Below, in pieces: positions 8,857-16,710 of a stretch of 64,000 nt of DNA; positions within the stretch are counted from its first letter, which is position 1, and every line of letters begins with the position of its first letter. The translations under genes were made by a program, and so were the position numbers. The notes under the pieces were generated by a model. It was not told where the DNA came from, did not search any database, and was given only the letters and a program-made list of their open reading frames with translations. The stretch comes from Rhodococcus sp. IEGM 1409 (GTDB lineage: Bacteria; Actinomycetota; Actinomycetes; Mycobacteriales; Mycobacteriaceae): assembly GCF_030056735.1 (NCBI RefSeq), contig NZ_JASHKN010000014.1:87718-151717 (forward strand), in the 5' to 3' direction.

Positions 8857-9402
8857 TCACCATTTGGTGGGCACGCCGCCGGTGTCGAAGTCGCCGGCTG
8901 TCTTGCGAAGCTCAGTGAGGATCGTCACCAATTGTTCGAGCTTGTCCTGCTGGAGTCCGGGGTGAGCGAACACCTTGCTGTTGAGCATTTCGGTCGCTTC
9001 GAGAGCCAATGCGCGACCCGCGTCGGAGATCTCGATGAGCGTCGCGCGTCGATCACTGGGATGCGGGACCCGCCTGACCAGCTCTGCTTTCTCCAAACGG
9101 TCGACTGCATTGGTGACACTGGTGGGATGAACCTGGAGGCGGGCACTTGCCTTGGCCATCGGGAGCGCACCCGACCTGGTGAAGGTGAGAAGCGTCAGCA
9201 ATTCGTAGCGGGCGAAGGTCAACCCGAGCGGCTTGAGTACCTCTTCGACCCGCGCCATCATGATCTGCTGTGCCCGCATCACCGACGTGACCGCAGCCAT
9301 ACCGTCGGCGACGTCACTCCACCCGTGCTCCGTCCACTGACGATGCGCCTCTTCGATGGGGTCGAGGGGGAGCGGTGCGGGGGGAGACATAAGGTCGATC
9401 AT
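8857..9402 (-). CDS. MarR family transcriptional regulator
   Basis: 181-residue winged-helix regulator. The segment around residues 60-135 shows the MarR core: LTFARYELLTLL, LPMAKASARLQVHPTSVTNAVDRLEKAELV (recognition helix) and RRVPHPSDRRATLIEISDAG (wing). Two starts are possible: ATG at 9402, used here, or ATG at 9390, which has GGGA at a more normal distance. It converges on the valine operon and is divergent from mraY with a 73-nt gap, so it may control either or only itself; the ligand is unknown. Confidence 0.88.
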   Translation of the reverse strand: MIDLMSPPAPLPLDPIEEAHRQWTEHGWSDVADGMAAVTSVMRAQQIMMARVEEVLKPLGLTFARYELLTLLTFTRSGALPMAKASARLQVHPTSVTNAVDRLEKAELVRRVPHPSDRRATLIEISDAGRALALEATEMLNSKVFAHPGLQQDKLEQLVTILTELRKTAGDFDTGGVPTKW

Positions 9403-9475
9403 CCCATGCTGGCAAGCGGTCGGGTGCCTTGTCTGATTGTGTGTCGCAGCCGCTTACGTCTGTAGAGTCCCACGG

Positions 9476-10552
9476 GTGATTTCAATCCTCGTCGCGGGTG
9501 GCGTCTCGTTGTTCGTCGCTCTCTTCCTGACTCCGTTTCTCATTCGTGTGCTTTCGCGGCAAGGGCTCGGGCACGAGATTCGGATCGAGGGTCCGCAGAG
9601 TCACCAAGGCAAGCGTGGCACCCCGTCGATGGGCGGGATCGCGATCATCGCCGGCATGTGGGCGGGATACCTGGCGGCACACATCATCGGTTTCGGCTCG
9701 CGGCTTCCACGTCTGTCTGCGTCCGGTTGGCTGGTTCTCGCGCTGGCGACGTCACTGGGAATCGTCGGCTTTCTCGACGACTTCATCAAGATCCGCAAGA
9801 AGCGCAACCTCGGGCTCAACAAGACGGCAAAGACCGTCGGTCAGCTGGCGAGCGCCATCATCTTCGGCATTCTGTTCCTGCAGTTCTCCAACAACAACGG
9901 AGTCACCCCAGGTAGCCAGTACCTGTCCCACGTTCGTGACATCTCGGTGTTCTCGATGGGGGCCATCGGCTTTGTGGTCTTCTTCTGCATTCTGGTTTTT
10001 GCCTGGTCCAACGCCGTCAATTTCACCGACGGTCTCGACGGTCTCGCGGCCGGCTCGATGGGCATGATCCTGGGGACCTACGTCGTCATCGCCGGCTGGC
10101 AGTACCGGAACTCGTGTGTCCTCGAGCCCGCCGCCGGATGCTACGACGTTCGTGACCCTCTCGATCTCGCTATCGTCGCTGCCGCAGCAGGCGGGGCGTG
10201 CCTCGGCTTCCTCTGGTGGAATGCCGCCCCGGCTCAGATCTTCATGGGCGACACCGGCTCCTTGGCACTCGGCGGCCTGGTGGTCGGCCTGTCCGTCACG
10301 ACGCACACCGAGCTGCTGATGGTCATCATCGGCGCCCTGTTCGTGGCTGAGATCCTGTCGGTGATTATCCAGGTTCTGGTGTTCCGATCGTCCGGCCGAC
10401 GCGTATTCAAGATGGCCCCGATCCATCATCACTTCGAGTTACTCGGCTGGCCGGAAACCGTCGTGATCGCAAGATTCTGGATCTTCGTCGCGATCTCGTG
10501 CGTCCTGGGACTCGCCACCTTCTACAGCGAGTGGTTCTCCGCTGCCGGTTAG
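9476..10552 (+). CDS. mraY: Phospho-N-acetylmuramoyl-pentapeptide transferase (stand-alone MraY)
   Basis: Integral membrane enzyme that transfers phospho-MurNAc-pentapeptide to undecaprenyl phosphate (lipid I synthesis). 358 residues, as usual, with about ten membrane segments. Signatures: [16 protein letters not shown], the catalytic region [42 protein letters not shown], and [19 protein letters not shown] at 9476 is chosen because homology begins directly there. Unlike the usual mraY it has no murE/F/D neighbours, so it is probably a second copy outside the division-and-cell-wall cluster (not checkable here). Its TAG overlaps the stop of the convergent exporter gene by 3 nt. Confidence 0.92.
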   Translation: MISILVAGGVSLFVALFLTPFLIRVLSRQGLGHEIRIEGPQSHQGKRGTPSMGGIAIIAGMWAGYLAAHIIGFGSRLPRLSASGWLVLALATSLGIVGFLDDFIKIRKKRNLGLNKTAKTVGQLASAIIFGILFLQFSNNNGVTPGSQYLSHVRDISVFSMGAIGFVVFFCILVFAWSNAVNFTDGLDGLAAGSMGMILGTYVVIAGWQYRNSCVLEPAAGCYDVRDPLDLAIVAAAAGGACLGFLWWNAAPAQIFMGDTGSLALGGLVVGLSVTTHTELLMVIIGALFVAEILSVIIQVLVFRSSGRRVFKMAPIHHHFELLGWPETVVIARFWIFVAISCVLGLATFYSEWFSAAG

Positions 10553-11817
10553 ACCGGTTCACTCTTTCGGGTTGTAGCCAGAAGAGCGATCAGACCCAGC
10601 GACACACACGCCGTCATCGTGACGGCCAGGGCGGTGCTGGTGTTTCCCAGTAGCCCGACGGCGGGCGCGATGGCCGCGCCGACGCCGAACTGAAACGCAC
10701 CGAGCATTGCCGCAGCAGTACCCGCCGCTTCGCCGTGACGAGCGAGAGCCAGTGCCGGGGCGTTGGGGAGAACAAAGCCGATGGCGCCGGCCATGACCCA
10801 CAGTGCGATCACGAATCCGGTGAGCCCGCCCAGTTCGAGGACTGCGACAGCGATGACTACAGCGCCGGATACCACCGCCGCGACAAGGGCCCACTTGGTG
10901 ATCTGCTGAGGAGTCCACCGGTCGAGCAGTCGGACGTTGACCTGCGAAGCGCCGATCAACGCGATCGCGCCCGCACTGAAGAGCAGTGCAAACTCCTGCT
11001 GGTTGAGGCCGTACTGGTCCTGATAGACAAATGAAGCACCGGAGACATACGCGAACAACGACGCCATGCCGACGCTGGAGACGAGCGTCAGCACCATGAA
11101 CGTGCGGTCACTGAGCAGCGAACCGTAGGTACGGAGAACCGACTTCAGTCCGCTCGGGCGACGCTTTTCCCGCGGCAGTGTTTCGGCGAGACCGAACGCA
11201 CCGATCATCGCCGTGCCGACGCCGATCAATGCCAGGACGACGAAGATCCCGCGCCAGTCGAGGGCGACGAGGAGGGCGCCGCCGATGCTGGGCGCCAGGA
11301 TCGGTGCCACGCCCAGCACAAGCATCAGCCGGCTCATCACGACGGCAACGGTGTTACCGCTGTAGAGGTCGCGGACGATCGCCATTGTGACCACTGCCGC
11401 GGCTGCCGCGCCCATGCCCTGGAACACCCGCAGGATGCCGAGGACCGCGATGCTCGGTGCGAAGACCGCCAGCAGCGACGCCAGGATGTGCACGCCGATT
11501 CCGGCGAGAAGCGGCTTCTTACGGCCGAGAGTGTCCGAGAGCGGCCCCACCAACAGTTGGCCGAGCGCGAGGCCGATGAGGGTTCCGGTGATCGTCAGCT
11601 GAACCGTTGACGACGAGACCCCGAGATCGGCGCCGATATCCGGCAGCGCGGGCAGGTACATGTCGATGGTGAAAGGCCCGAGCGCCGTCATGGAACCGAG
11701 GGCCAGGATCTTTCCGACGCTCGGTTTGCGGTCGACACTGCTCGTGTCCAGCGGGGCCGTCTCCAGGGGCGGGGCTGCCTTTACTGGCGGGGCAACGGCG
11801 GTGTTATCGGCGCTCAT
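10549..11817 (-). CDS. Bcr/CflA family drug resistance MFS transporter
   Basis: 422-residue proton-driven exporter of the 12-helix major facilitator superfamily. The Bcr/CflA signature [19 protein letters not shown] is at about residue 48, followed by [14 protein letters not shown] (MFS motif A) and [23 protein letters not shown] at 11817 has AGAAGG five bases upstream; the reading frame stays open further upstream through the tRNA-Cys gene, which cannot be coding. Probable substrates are hydrophobic antibiotics or dipeptides; this is only by family. Ends tail-to-tail with mraY. Confidence 0.9.
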   Translation of the reverse strand: MSADNTAVAPPVKAAPPLETAPLDTSSVDRKPSVGKILALGSMTALGPFTIDMYLPALPDIGADLGVSSSTVQLTITGTLIGLALGQLLVGPLSDTLGRKKPLLAGIGVHILASLLAVFAPSIAVLGILRVFQGMGAAAAAVVTMAIVRDLYSGNTVAVVMSRLMLVLGVAPILAPSIGGALLVALDWRGIFVVLALIGVGTAMIGAFGLAETLPREKRRPSGLKSVLRTYGSLLSDRTFMVLTLVSSVGMASLFAYVSGASFVYQDQYGLNQQEFALLFSAGAIALIGASQVNVRLLDRWTPQQITKWALVAAVVSGAVVIAVAVLELGGLTGFVIALWVMAGAIGFVLPNAPALALARHGEAAGTAAAMLGAFQFGVGAAIAPAVGLLGNTSTALAVTMTACVSLGLIALLATTRKSEPV

Positions 11818-12050
11818 GAAACCTTCTGGGTTGTCTGGGTCTGGCGAACTGCTCGGGCGTTCGGGCGAATCCGGGCCGCAATTCGTATGACCTGCGCCCA
11901 CCGAGGGAGTCAGCATCGAGACTGACCGATTTGTTCCCGAAGGGCCCGCAGTTTTCCCAGAGACTGGAACGCTTGGTGGGATTGCACTCGAATCATGCTG
12001 AGCGGAACTGTGGTTCGACGCCGTCGCTCGGGGCAGAGTTACGCAGTGAC

Positions 12051-12121
12051 GCGGGTGTGGCTGAGTGGCTAGGCACCGGCCTGCAAAGCCGTTCACACGG
12101 GTTCGAGTCCCGTCATCCGCT
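12051..12121 (+). tRNA. tRNA-Cys (GCA)
   Basis: Cloverleaf with acceptor arms GCGGGTG and CATCCGC (one G-T wobble), TPsiC arm containing GGTTCGAGTCC, anticodon loop CTGCAAA giving anticodon GCA. Discriminator base T at 12121; CCA is not encoded. Alone on the plus strand, between a divergent exporter and a methyltransferase gene. Confidence 0.95.
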
Positions 12122-12130
12122 CGTGTCGGA

Positions 12131-12157
12131 GACCGGCAGGCATTTCGCCTGCCGGTC
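12131..12157 (+). terminator. Terminator of tRNA-Cys
   Basis: Perfect 11-bp stem GACCGGCAGGC (12131-12141) with its complement at 12147-12157 and a 5-nt loop, ending 36 nt after the tRNA and followed by a short pyrimidine run. Confidence 0.75.
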
Positions 12158-12237
12158 CCTCTTGTGTGGTCCCGGTTCACAGGGTCCGCTGCGATAGTCT
12201 GGGCTGCCGGAGCGGACCACATGAGTGAGGCACTGAA

Positions 12238-13572
12238 TTGATTTCGGGACAGGACCTGCGATCGCGGCGCATGGACGTGGGGATCAGTCAGTTCCAGTTC
12301 GCCCGTGAAGCCGGAGTCTCGTCGGCCGTTGTCTCCGCGTGGGAACTCGACAAGGCGTATCCCAAACCACCGGTGGAGCTAGCAGTTCTCACGGCCCTCA
12401 CCGCGTTGGAATCCGCGAAGCGTGAGGGTACGTATGCGGCCCCGCGGAAGCGATCGTGCGGTAGTACCCGTGCGCGTCGAGCGACACCGGTCAACGACCC
12501 CGCCTCGGTGGCCGGGCGTGCGGTCGCAGGGGCAGGAAGCGGAGGCCCAACCATACTGACGGCGTTCTCCGGTTGTGGCGGTATGGCCGAAGGCTTTCGG
12601 ATGGCGGGGTTTTCGGTGGAGGGATACATCGAAGTCGTGCCGGAGGCGCGCGCGACCTTCGATCGGAACTTCCCCGGCGCGAGGTGCCTCGGCGAGGACA
12701 TCCGGGCCATCGACGAAGCCCGTGTGAAAGATCTTCTGGCACAAGTGGACATCGATGTGTTGGCCGGGGGACCGCCGTGTCAGGGCTTCAGCCTCGCCGG
12801 CCGACGCGACCGCGACGATCCGCGCAACCATCTCTTCCGGAACCTGCTCGAGCTCGCCGAACTGGTGAAGCCGAAGGTCTTGGTGATGGAGAACGTGCGA
12901 CTGCTGCTCAGCATGAAGGACCCGGACGGCGGGATGGTCATCGACCGGATTCTCGGCGAGATGGCTGCACGCGGTTACGAAGCGTCGGTCAACACGGTGA
13001 ATGCGCAGGATTACGGGGTCCCGCAGTTCCGGGAGAGAGTATTCATCGTGGCGACCCGCCGCGACAGTGGTATCGGGCCACTGCGTTTCCCGCCGAAGAC
13101 TCATGGCGTGAATGGTGTTGCGCCGCTGAGGACTTTCCGCGATGCCACCGTCGATCTAGCCCCGCTGGAATCCGGGCAGGCCTGCGAGACGGACCCGCTG
13201 CACTGGGCCGTCGAGCATCCCGAGCACGTCTTGCGGTGGTTGCGTGATGTGCCGGAAGGGATGTCGGCTCACGACAACGAAAATCCGTCGATGCGACCAT
13301 CCTCGGGCTACAACACGACGTACAAGCGACTGCGGTGGGACGAGCCGGCGTCGACGGTCGGAACCACCTTCGGGATGATCTCGGCTTCCCGCAACGTGCA
13401 CCCGAAACACACGCGATCCTTGACCGTTCGAGAAGCTGCTCGCCTCCAGACCTTCCCCGACGACTACGTCTTCGAAGGCAAGTGGGGAGCGGTGCGCACG
13501 ATGATCGGCAATGCCGTGCCGCCGCAACTGGCTTCGGCGCTGGCAGGAGAGATCAAGAAGGCGCTCGGCTGA
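12238..13572 (+). CDS. DNA (cytosine-5-)-methyltransferase with N-terminal XRE-type HTH domain
   Basis: 444 residues. Residues about 8-55 form a Cro/C1-type helix-turn-helix (SRRMDVGISQFQFAREAGVS, then SAVVSAWELDKAYPKPP). A basic linker leads to a full m5C methyltransferase: motif I TAFSGCGGMAEGF, motif IV GGPPCQGFSLAGR with the catalytic Cys, motif VI VMENVRLLL, motif VIII QDYGVPQFRERVFI, and motif X MIGNAVPPQLASAL. The TTG start at 12238 is backed by GAGG seven bases upstream; ATG 12271 would cut into the HTH. No restriction endonuclease or Vsr-like gene is adjacent, so it is an orphan enzyme. The target recognition region lies at about residues 280-380; its DNA target cannot be read from sequence. 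Confidence 0.9.
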   Translation: MISGQDLRSRRMDVGISQFQFAREAGVSSAVVSAWELDKAYPKPPVELAVLTALTALESAKREGTYAAPRKRSCGSTRARRATPVNDPASVAGRAVAGAGSGGPTILTAFSGCGGMAEGFRMAGFSVEGYIEVVPEARATFDRNFPGARCLGEDIRAIDEARVKDLLAQVDIDVLAGGPPCQGFSLAGRRDRDDPRNHLFRNLLELAELVKPKVLVMENVRLLLSMKDPDGGMVIDRILGEMAARGYEASVNTVNAQDYGVPQFRERVFIVATRRDSGIGPLRFPPKTHGVNGVAPLRTFRDATVDLAPLESGQACETDPLHWAVEHPEHVLRWLRDVPEGMSAHDNENPSMRPSSGYNTTYKRLRWDEPASTVGTTFGMISASRNVHPKHTRSLTVREAARLQTFPDDYVFEGKWGAVRTMIGNAVPPQLASALAGEIKKALG

Positions 13573-13589
13573 GGTAAGGCGCCGACGGA

Positions 13590-13618
13590 AAATGGGGCCG
13601 ACAATGTCGGCCCCATTT
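13590..13618. terminator. Bidirectional terminator between the methyltransferase and small-peptide genes
   Basis: 12-bp perfect stem AAATGGGGCCGA (13590-13601) and complement (13607-13618) with a 5-nt loop. It can serve the plus-strand methyltransferase gene and the minus-strand peptide gene that ends at 13655. Confidence 0.8.
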
Positions 13619-13654
13619 CGAGTTACGCCCTGGCAGGGGTGTGGTGCAAGCGAA

Positions 13655-13738
13655 TCAGCTGAGGTTGAGCTTGGCGATCAACGGCTGGACGACCTTGATG
13701 ATGTCGATGACGGCGCTGAGGGTGTTGATGGAACCCAT
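13655..13738 (-). CDS. Small hydrophobic peptide, 27 residues (unrecognised)
   Basis: An ATG preceded by GGAGG at ideal spacing opens a 27-codon frame ending in TGA. The peptide starts MGSINTLSAVIDII and ends in Ala-Lys-Leu-Asn-Leu-Ser. It has no cysteine and only three charged side chains (Asp12, Lys15, Lys23) and would make an amphipathic helix. It has no Sec signal peptide. The gene lies between a terminator hairpin and a repeat-rich upstream region, and a second peptide gene of the same kind follows 230 bp upstream on the same strand. In size, helical character and pairing it recalls the very short corynebacterial PorA/PorH channel peptides, but I see no sequence identity and give no function. 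Confidence 0.6.
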   Translation of the reverse strand: MGSINTLSAVIDIIKVVQPLIAKLNLS

Positions 13739-13757
13739 GTTTCGGTCCTCCGTGTCG

Positions 13758-13828
13758 TATGTACAGGTGTGTATGTACAAGGTTGTGTCTGCGTGGTGTT
13801 TCTGTACGACCTTGTGTCGCAGACACAA
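13758..13828 (-). promoter_or_regulatory. Repeat-rich upstream region of the 27-residue peptide gene
   Basis: Contains GTATGTACA twice (13758-13766 and 13771-13779) and TTGTGTC at 13783-13789 and 13812-13818. The second copy is part of a palindrome TTGTGTC-GCA-GACACAA (13812-13828). Likely protein-binding or RNA-structure sites; no clear -35/-10 pair could be fixed. Confidence 0.45.
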
Positions 13829-13921
13829 ATTAGCAAACTGGACGCTTGTTTGGGTTGAAATGACCACTTTGCGCTGAAGTTGCCGAAGAGTTCACGGTTT
13901 GTTCAGGGACGGAAACAAAAA

Positions 13922-13951
13922 ACAGGCCGGACTCCCCGAAGTCCGGCCTGT
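13922..13951 (-). terminator. Rho-independent terminator of the 38-residue peptide gene
   Basis: Perfect 12-bp stem (13922-13933 with 13940-13951), 6-nt loop, followed on the minus strand by TTTTTTG. It begins 17 nt after the stop codon of the 38-codon gene, strong support that this gene is transcribed as its own unit. Confidence 0.88.
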
Positions 13952-13967
13952 CGATGACGCTTTGCGA

Positions 13968-14084
13968 TCAGCTGAATGCCGAAAGTGCGCTGATGAGGCC
14001 GATGCCCGCAACTGCGACCTTGAGGACACTCAAGACGTCTTCGAGCTTGACACCCTCGGGCAATACGTTTTCGACAGACTCCAT
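13968..14084 (-). CDS. Small amphipathic peptide, 38 residues (unrecognised)
   Basis: 38-codon frame with ATG, GAAGG seven bases upstream, TGA stop and an immediate intrinsic terminator. The N-terminal half is acidic (MESVENVLPEGVKLEDV), the C-terminal half a hydrophobic Ala/Gly/Val/Ile/Leu/Ser helix ending in Ala-Phe-Ser. There is no cysteine and no signal peptide. It is the partner of the 27-residue gene downstream: same strand, each with its own leader and terminator. The tiny size, net negative charge and hydrophobic helix would suit a cell-envelope channel or membrane-active peptide such as PorA/PorH, which is only a structural analogy. Confidence 0.65.
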   Translation of the reverse strand: MESVENVLPEGVKLEDVLSVLKVAVAGIGLISALSAFS

Positions 14085-14131
14085 GTTGGATCCTTCATAT
14101 GTTGGGGTCGTGGTCCAGTGCCACTGCAAGG

Positions 14132-14160
14132 AAGATACCCAATCGTGACCACCTGTGAAA
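14132..14160 (-). promoter_or_regulatory. Candidate promoter of the 38-residue peptide gene
   Basis: Read on the minus strand: TTTCAC (14160-14155), 17-nt spacer, TATCTT (14137-14132), about 48 nt upstream of the start codon. Confidence 0.4.
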
Positions 14161-14174
14161 CCCCGGCGCGAAGA

Positions 14175-14822
14175 TCACAGTTGTGTTGCGCCGGACTCAC
14201 TGGCCGTCGCGACCACGGTGGCTGCCACTATTTGCTCCACGCTGATGCCCGCTGCCGGTAGGCAGTGGTAGAAAATTCGTTCGCAGAGGTCGACCATCTC
14301 CCCGCGCTCGAGCGTCGGCTCGTCGATCCAGTTGACGACGATTTCCTCCATGAATGCCTGCCACCCGGCGATTGTCGCCTCTACGGTCGCGTTCGATTCG
14401 ATGCCCAGATTCGTCAGCGCAGCGACGATCCACGTGGTGAAAGTGCGGCGCATGCCGCGGTAGATCGTGCGCATCCGGACGTCGCCACTGCCGGCCATAC
14501 GCATCACGGCGAGGTAAATGGTGGGGTGCTCGATAACGGCGTCGACGAAAGTTTCGATACCTGAACGCAGCTGGGACGTGATGGGTAGCTCGGGATCCGG
14601 TCGCATTCGATCTTCGAGATCGGCCGAGGCAGCCTCGAGGATGGCGTTCTGGAAGCCCTTCTTGTTTTTGAAGTAGTGGAACAGCAATGGCGGTGAGACG
14701 CCGGCCTCGGCCGCAACTCGGTCCATCGACAGCTGATCAAAAGGCTCGGTCCGCAACATGTGCACTGCCACCTCGAGGATTTGCCTCTGACGGTCTTCGG
14801 GGGAGCGGGGGACGGCAGCCAT
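14175..14822 (-). CDS. TetR family transcriptional regulator
   Basis: 215 residues. N-terminal TetR HTH at about residues 12-60: RQRQILEVAVHMLRTEPFDQ, then MDRVAAEAGVSPPLLFHYFKNKKGF. The C-terminal ligand domain is not diagnostic. It is divergent from the D-aminoacylase gene with a 97-nt gap that holds a strong promoter and an imperfect palindrome, so it most likely represses that operon. Ligand unknown. Confidence 0.9.
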   Translation of the reverse strand: MAAVPRSPEDRQRQILEVAVHMLRTEPFDQLSMDRVAAEAGVSPPLLFHYFKNKKGFQNAILEAASADLEDRMRPDPELPITSQLRSGIETFVDAVIEHPTIYLAVMRMAGSGDVRMRTIYRGMRRTFTTWIVAALTNLGIESNATVEATIAGWQAFMEEIVVNWIDEPTLERGEMVDLCERIFYHCLPAAGISVEQIVAATVVATASESGATQL

Positions 14823-14855
14823 TCCGACATCTTATGTATTCGCTCGGAAGGTTCA

Positions 14856-14883
14856 TTGACTTTTACTCAACGCTGTCTATAAC
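14856..14883 (+). promoter_or_regulatory. Strong sigma-70-like promoter of the D-aminoacylase operon
   Basis: TTGACT (14856-14861), 16-nt spacer, TATAAC (14878-14883). The imperfect palindrome TTGACTTTTACTCAA (14856-14870) covers the -35 box and is a reasonable site for the divergent TetR protein. Confidence 0.6.
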
Positions 14884-14919
14884 GTGAGGTAACACATACG
14901 TGAGGCGAGGAGTCCGACA

Positions 14920-16710
14920 GTGTCTGCTTTCGACATCGTGGTCAACGACGGGTTGTGGTTCGACGGGACGGGGGCTCCAGGTCTGCGTCGTAATCTCGGA
15001 ATTCGAGACGGCGTGGTCGCGGAGGTGTCCACGACGCGCCTGGAGATCGGACCGGACACCGAAGTGATCGACGCGGCCGGCAAATGGGTTCTCCCGGGCT
15101 TTGTCGACGTCCACACGCACTACGACGCCGAAGCCTTGGTCAGTCCAGGGCTTCCGGAATCGGTTCGCCACGGCGTCACGACGGTCGTGCTCGGCAATTG
15201 CTCGCTGTCGACGGTGTATTCGACCCCGCGCGAGATCGCGGACCTGTTCAGCCGAGTCGAAGCAGTTCCCCACGATGCGGTGCTGAGCATCCTCGAAGCG
15301 AACAAGACTTGGAGCGGCCCCACCGCTTACACCGCCGCACTCGACGCGCTCCCGCTCGGACCCAACGTCGCGGCATTCATCGGTCACTCCGACATTCGCA
15401 CGCACGTACTCGGATTGGGGCGAGGCACAGACAAGAAGGTCAAGCCGAGCCGCTCGGAACTCGGCCGGATGGGCTCGATGCTCGAGGACGCCATCGATGC
15501 GGGGATGCTGGGCCTGTCGTCGATGACCAATGCCCTCGACAAGATCGACGGCGACGAATACCGTTCTCGCTCTTTGCCGTCGACGTACGCGCGGTGGAAG
15601 GAGTTCCGATTCCTCAACCGTATCCTTCGTGATCGCGGAAAGATCTTGCAGAGCGCTCCGACCATCAACCTGTATCCGAACGTCGCGGCGTTCTTCGCCG
15701 AGAGTTCCGCGATCGGACGCAAGAAGCCGCTCAAGACTTCGCTGCTCTCCGGTGCGGATTCGAAGGCCTACCCGGTGATCGTGTACTTCATGCTCGCTGC
15801 GGCCCCACTGCTGAACCGTTTCGCCAAGACCGATTTCAAGTGGCAGCATCTTCCGGTTCCCTTCACGGTCTACGCGGACGGAATCGACCTCGTCGTGTTC
15901 GAGGAGTTCGGTGCCGGCGCCGCCGCTTTGCATCTCAAAGACCAGGTGGAGCGCAACAAGCTGCTCCAGGACGAGTCGTACCGGCGTGCATTCCGTAAGG
16001 ACTACGACAACAAGTTCTCGCCGCGCATCTGGCACCGCAATTTCTACGACGCCGTCATCGTCGGTTGCCCGGACGAGACGTTGATCGGCAAGAACTTCGG
16101 TCAGGTCGGAGACATCCGGGGAGTGCACCCGGTGGACGCGTACCTCGACTTGGTGGTCAAGTACGGGCGAGATCTTCGTTGGCGCACCACCATTGCGAAT
16201 CATCGTCCCAAGTTTGCGAAGAAACTCGCCGCGAGTTCCGGCGTACAGATGGGCTTCGGCGATGCCGGCGCGCATCTGCGCAACATGGCGTTCTACAACT
16301 ACCCGGTGCGACTCCTCAAGCGTGTGAAGGACGCCCAGAGTGATCGCAAGCCGTTCCTGACCGTCGAGCGCGCAATCCATCGCCTGACGGGTGAACTGGC
16401 GGACTGGTACGGCATCGATGCCGGGCATCTACGCCAGGGTGACCGCGCGGACTTCGTTGTCATCGACCCTGCCGGGCTCGACGAGTCGGTCGACGGGTTG
16501 TTCGAGGCAACCGTCCCCGAGTACGGCGGGATCAGCCGAATGGTCAACCGCAGCGACGATGCAGCCGTCGCGACCGTGATCAACGGCCGACTCGTCTACA
16601 GCGACGGTGAATTCGTCCCGGGATTCGGAACCGAAAAGACGGGCCAATTCCTGCGCGCCGGCGAAAAGGCTCCGGTTGCGGGTGTCGCGAAGACTAGCGT
16701 GGCGTTATGA
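14920..16710 (+). CDS. N-acyl-D-amino-acid deacylase family amidohydrolase
   Basis: 596-residue metal-dependent hydrolase of the D-aminoacylase branch. Seen: FDIVVNDGLWFDGTGAPG at the N-terminus, metal-binding DVHTHYDAE (about residue 66), GVTTVVLGNCSLS, FIGHSDIRTHVLG, and the late GFGDAGAHLRNMAFYNYP segment with an aspartate typical of the family. GTG at 14920 has GAGGAG at perfect spacing. It overlaps the following hydrolase gene (ATGA). True substrate is unknown: N-acyl-D-amino acids, cyclic imides or another amide are possible. Probably controlled by the divergent TetR gene. Confidence 0.82.
   Translation: MSAFDIVVNDGLWFDGTGAPGLRRNLGIRDGVVAEVSTTRLEIGPDTEVIDAAGKWVLPGFVDVHTHYDAEALVSPGLPESVRHGVTTVVLGNCSLSTVYSTPREIADLFSRVEAVPHDAVLSILEANKTWSGPTAYTAALDALPLGPNVAAFIGHSDIRTHVLGLGRGTDKKVKPSRSELGRMGSMLEDAIDAGMLGLSSMTNALDKIDGDEYRSRSLPSTYARWKEFRFLNRILRDRGKILQSAPTINLYPNVAAFFAESSAIGRKKPLKTSLLSGADSKAYPVIVYFMLAAAPLLNRFAKTDFKWQHLPVPFTVYADGIDLVVFEEFGAGAAALHLKDQVERNKLLQDESYRRAFRKDYDNKFSPRIWHRNFYDAVIVGCPDETLIGKNFGQVGDIRGVHPVDAYLDLVVKYGRDLRWRTTIANHRPKFAKKLAASSGVQMGFGDAGAHLRNMAFYNYPVRLLKRVKDAQSDRKPFLTVERAIHRLTGELADWYGIDAGHLRQGDRADFVVIDPAGLDESVDGLFEATVPEYGGISRMVNRSDDAAVATVINGRLVYSDGEFVPGFGTEKTGQFLRAGEKAPVAGVAKTSVAL

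Noticed and set aside
11818..12222. N-terminal extension of the Bcr/CflA exporter through the tRNA-Cys gene
   Set aside because: A tRNA gene lies inside it, and ATG 11817 has a good ribosome-binding site directly before homology begins.
12051..13654. tRNA-Cys plus methyltransferase considered as an integrated genomic island
   Set aside because: No integrase, no second copy of the tRNA 3' end, and only one gene between the tRNA and the next unit.
13641..13877. Plus-strand frames over the small-peptide region
   Set aside because: No ribosome-binding site, and they read the peptide genes and their repeat-rich leader backwards; the minus-strand frames have start, stop and terminator signals in order.
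14863..16428. 521-codon minus-strand frame across the D-aminoacylase gene
   Set aside because: Antisense shadow with no domain pattern; the plus-strand gene has a ribosome-binding site and promoter.
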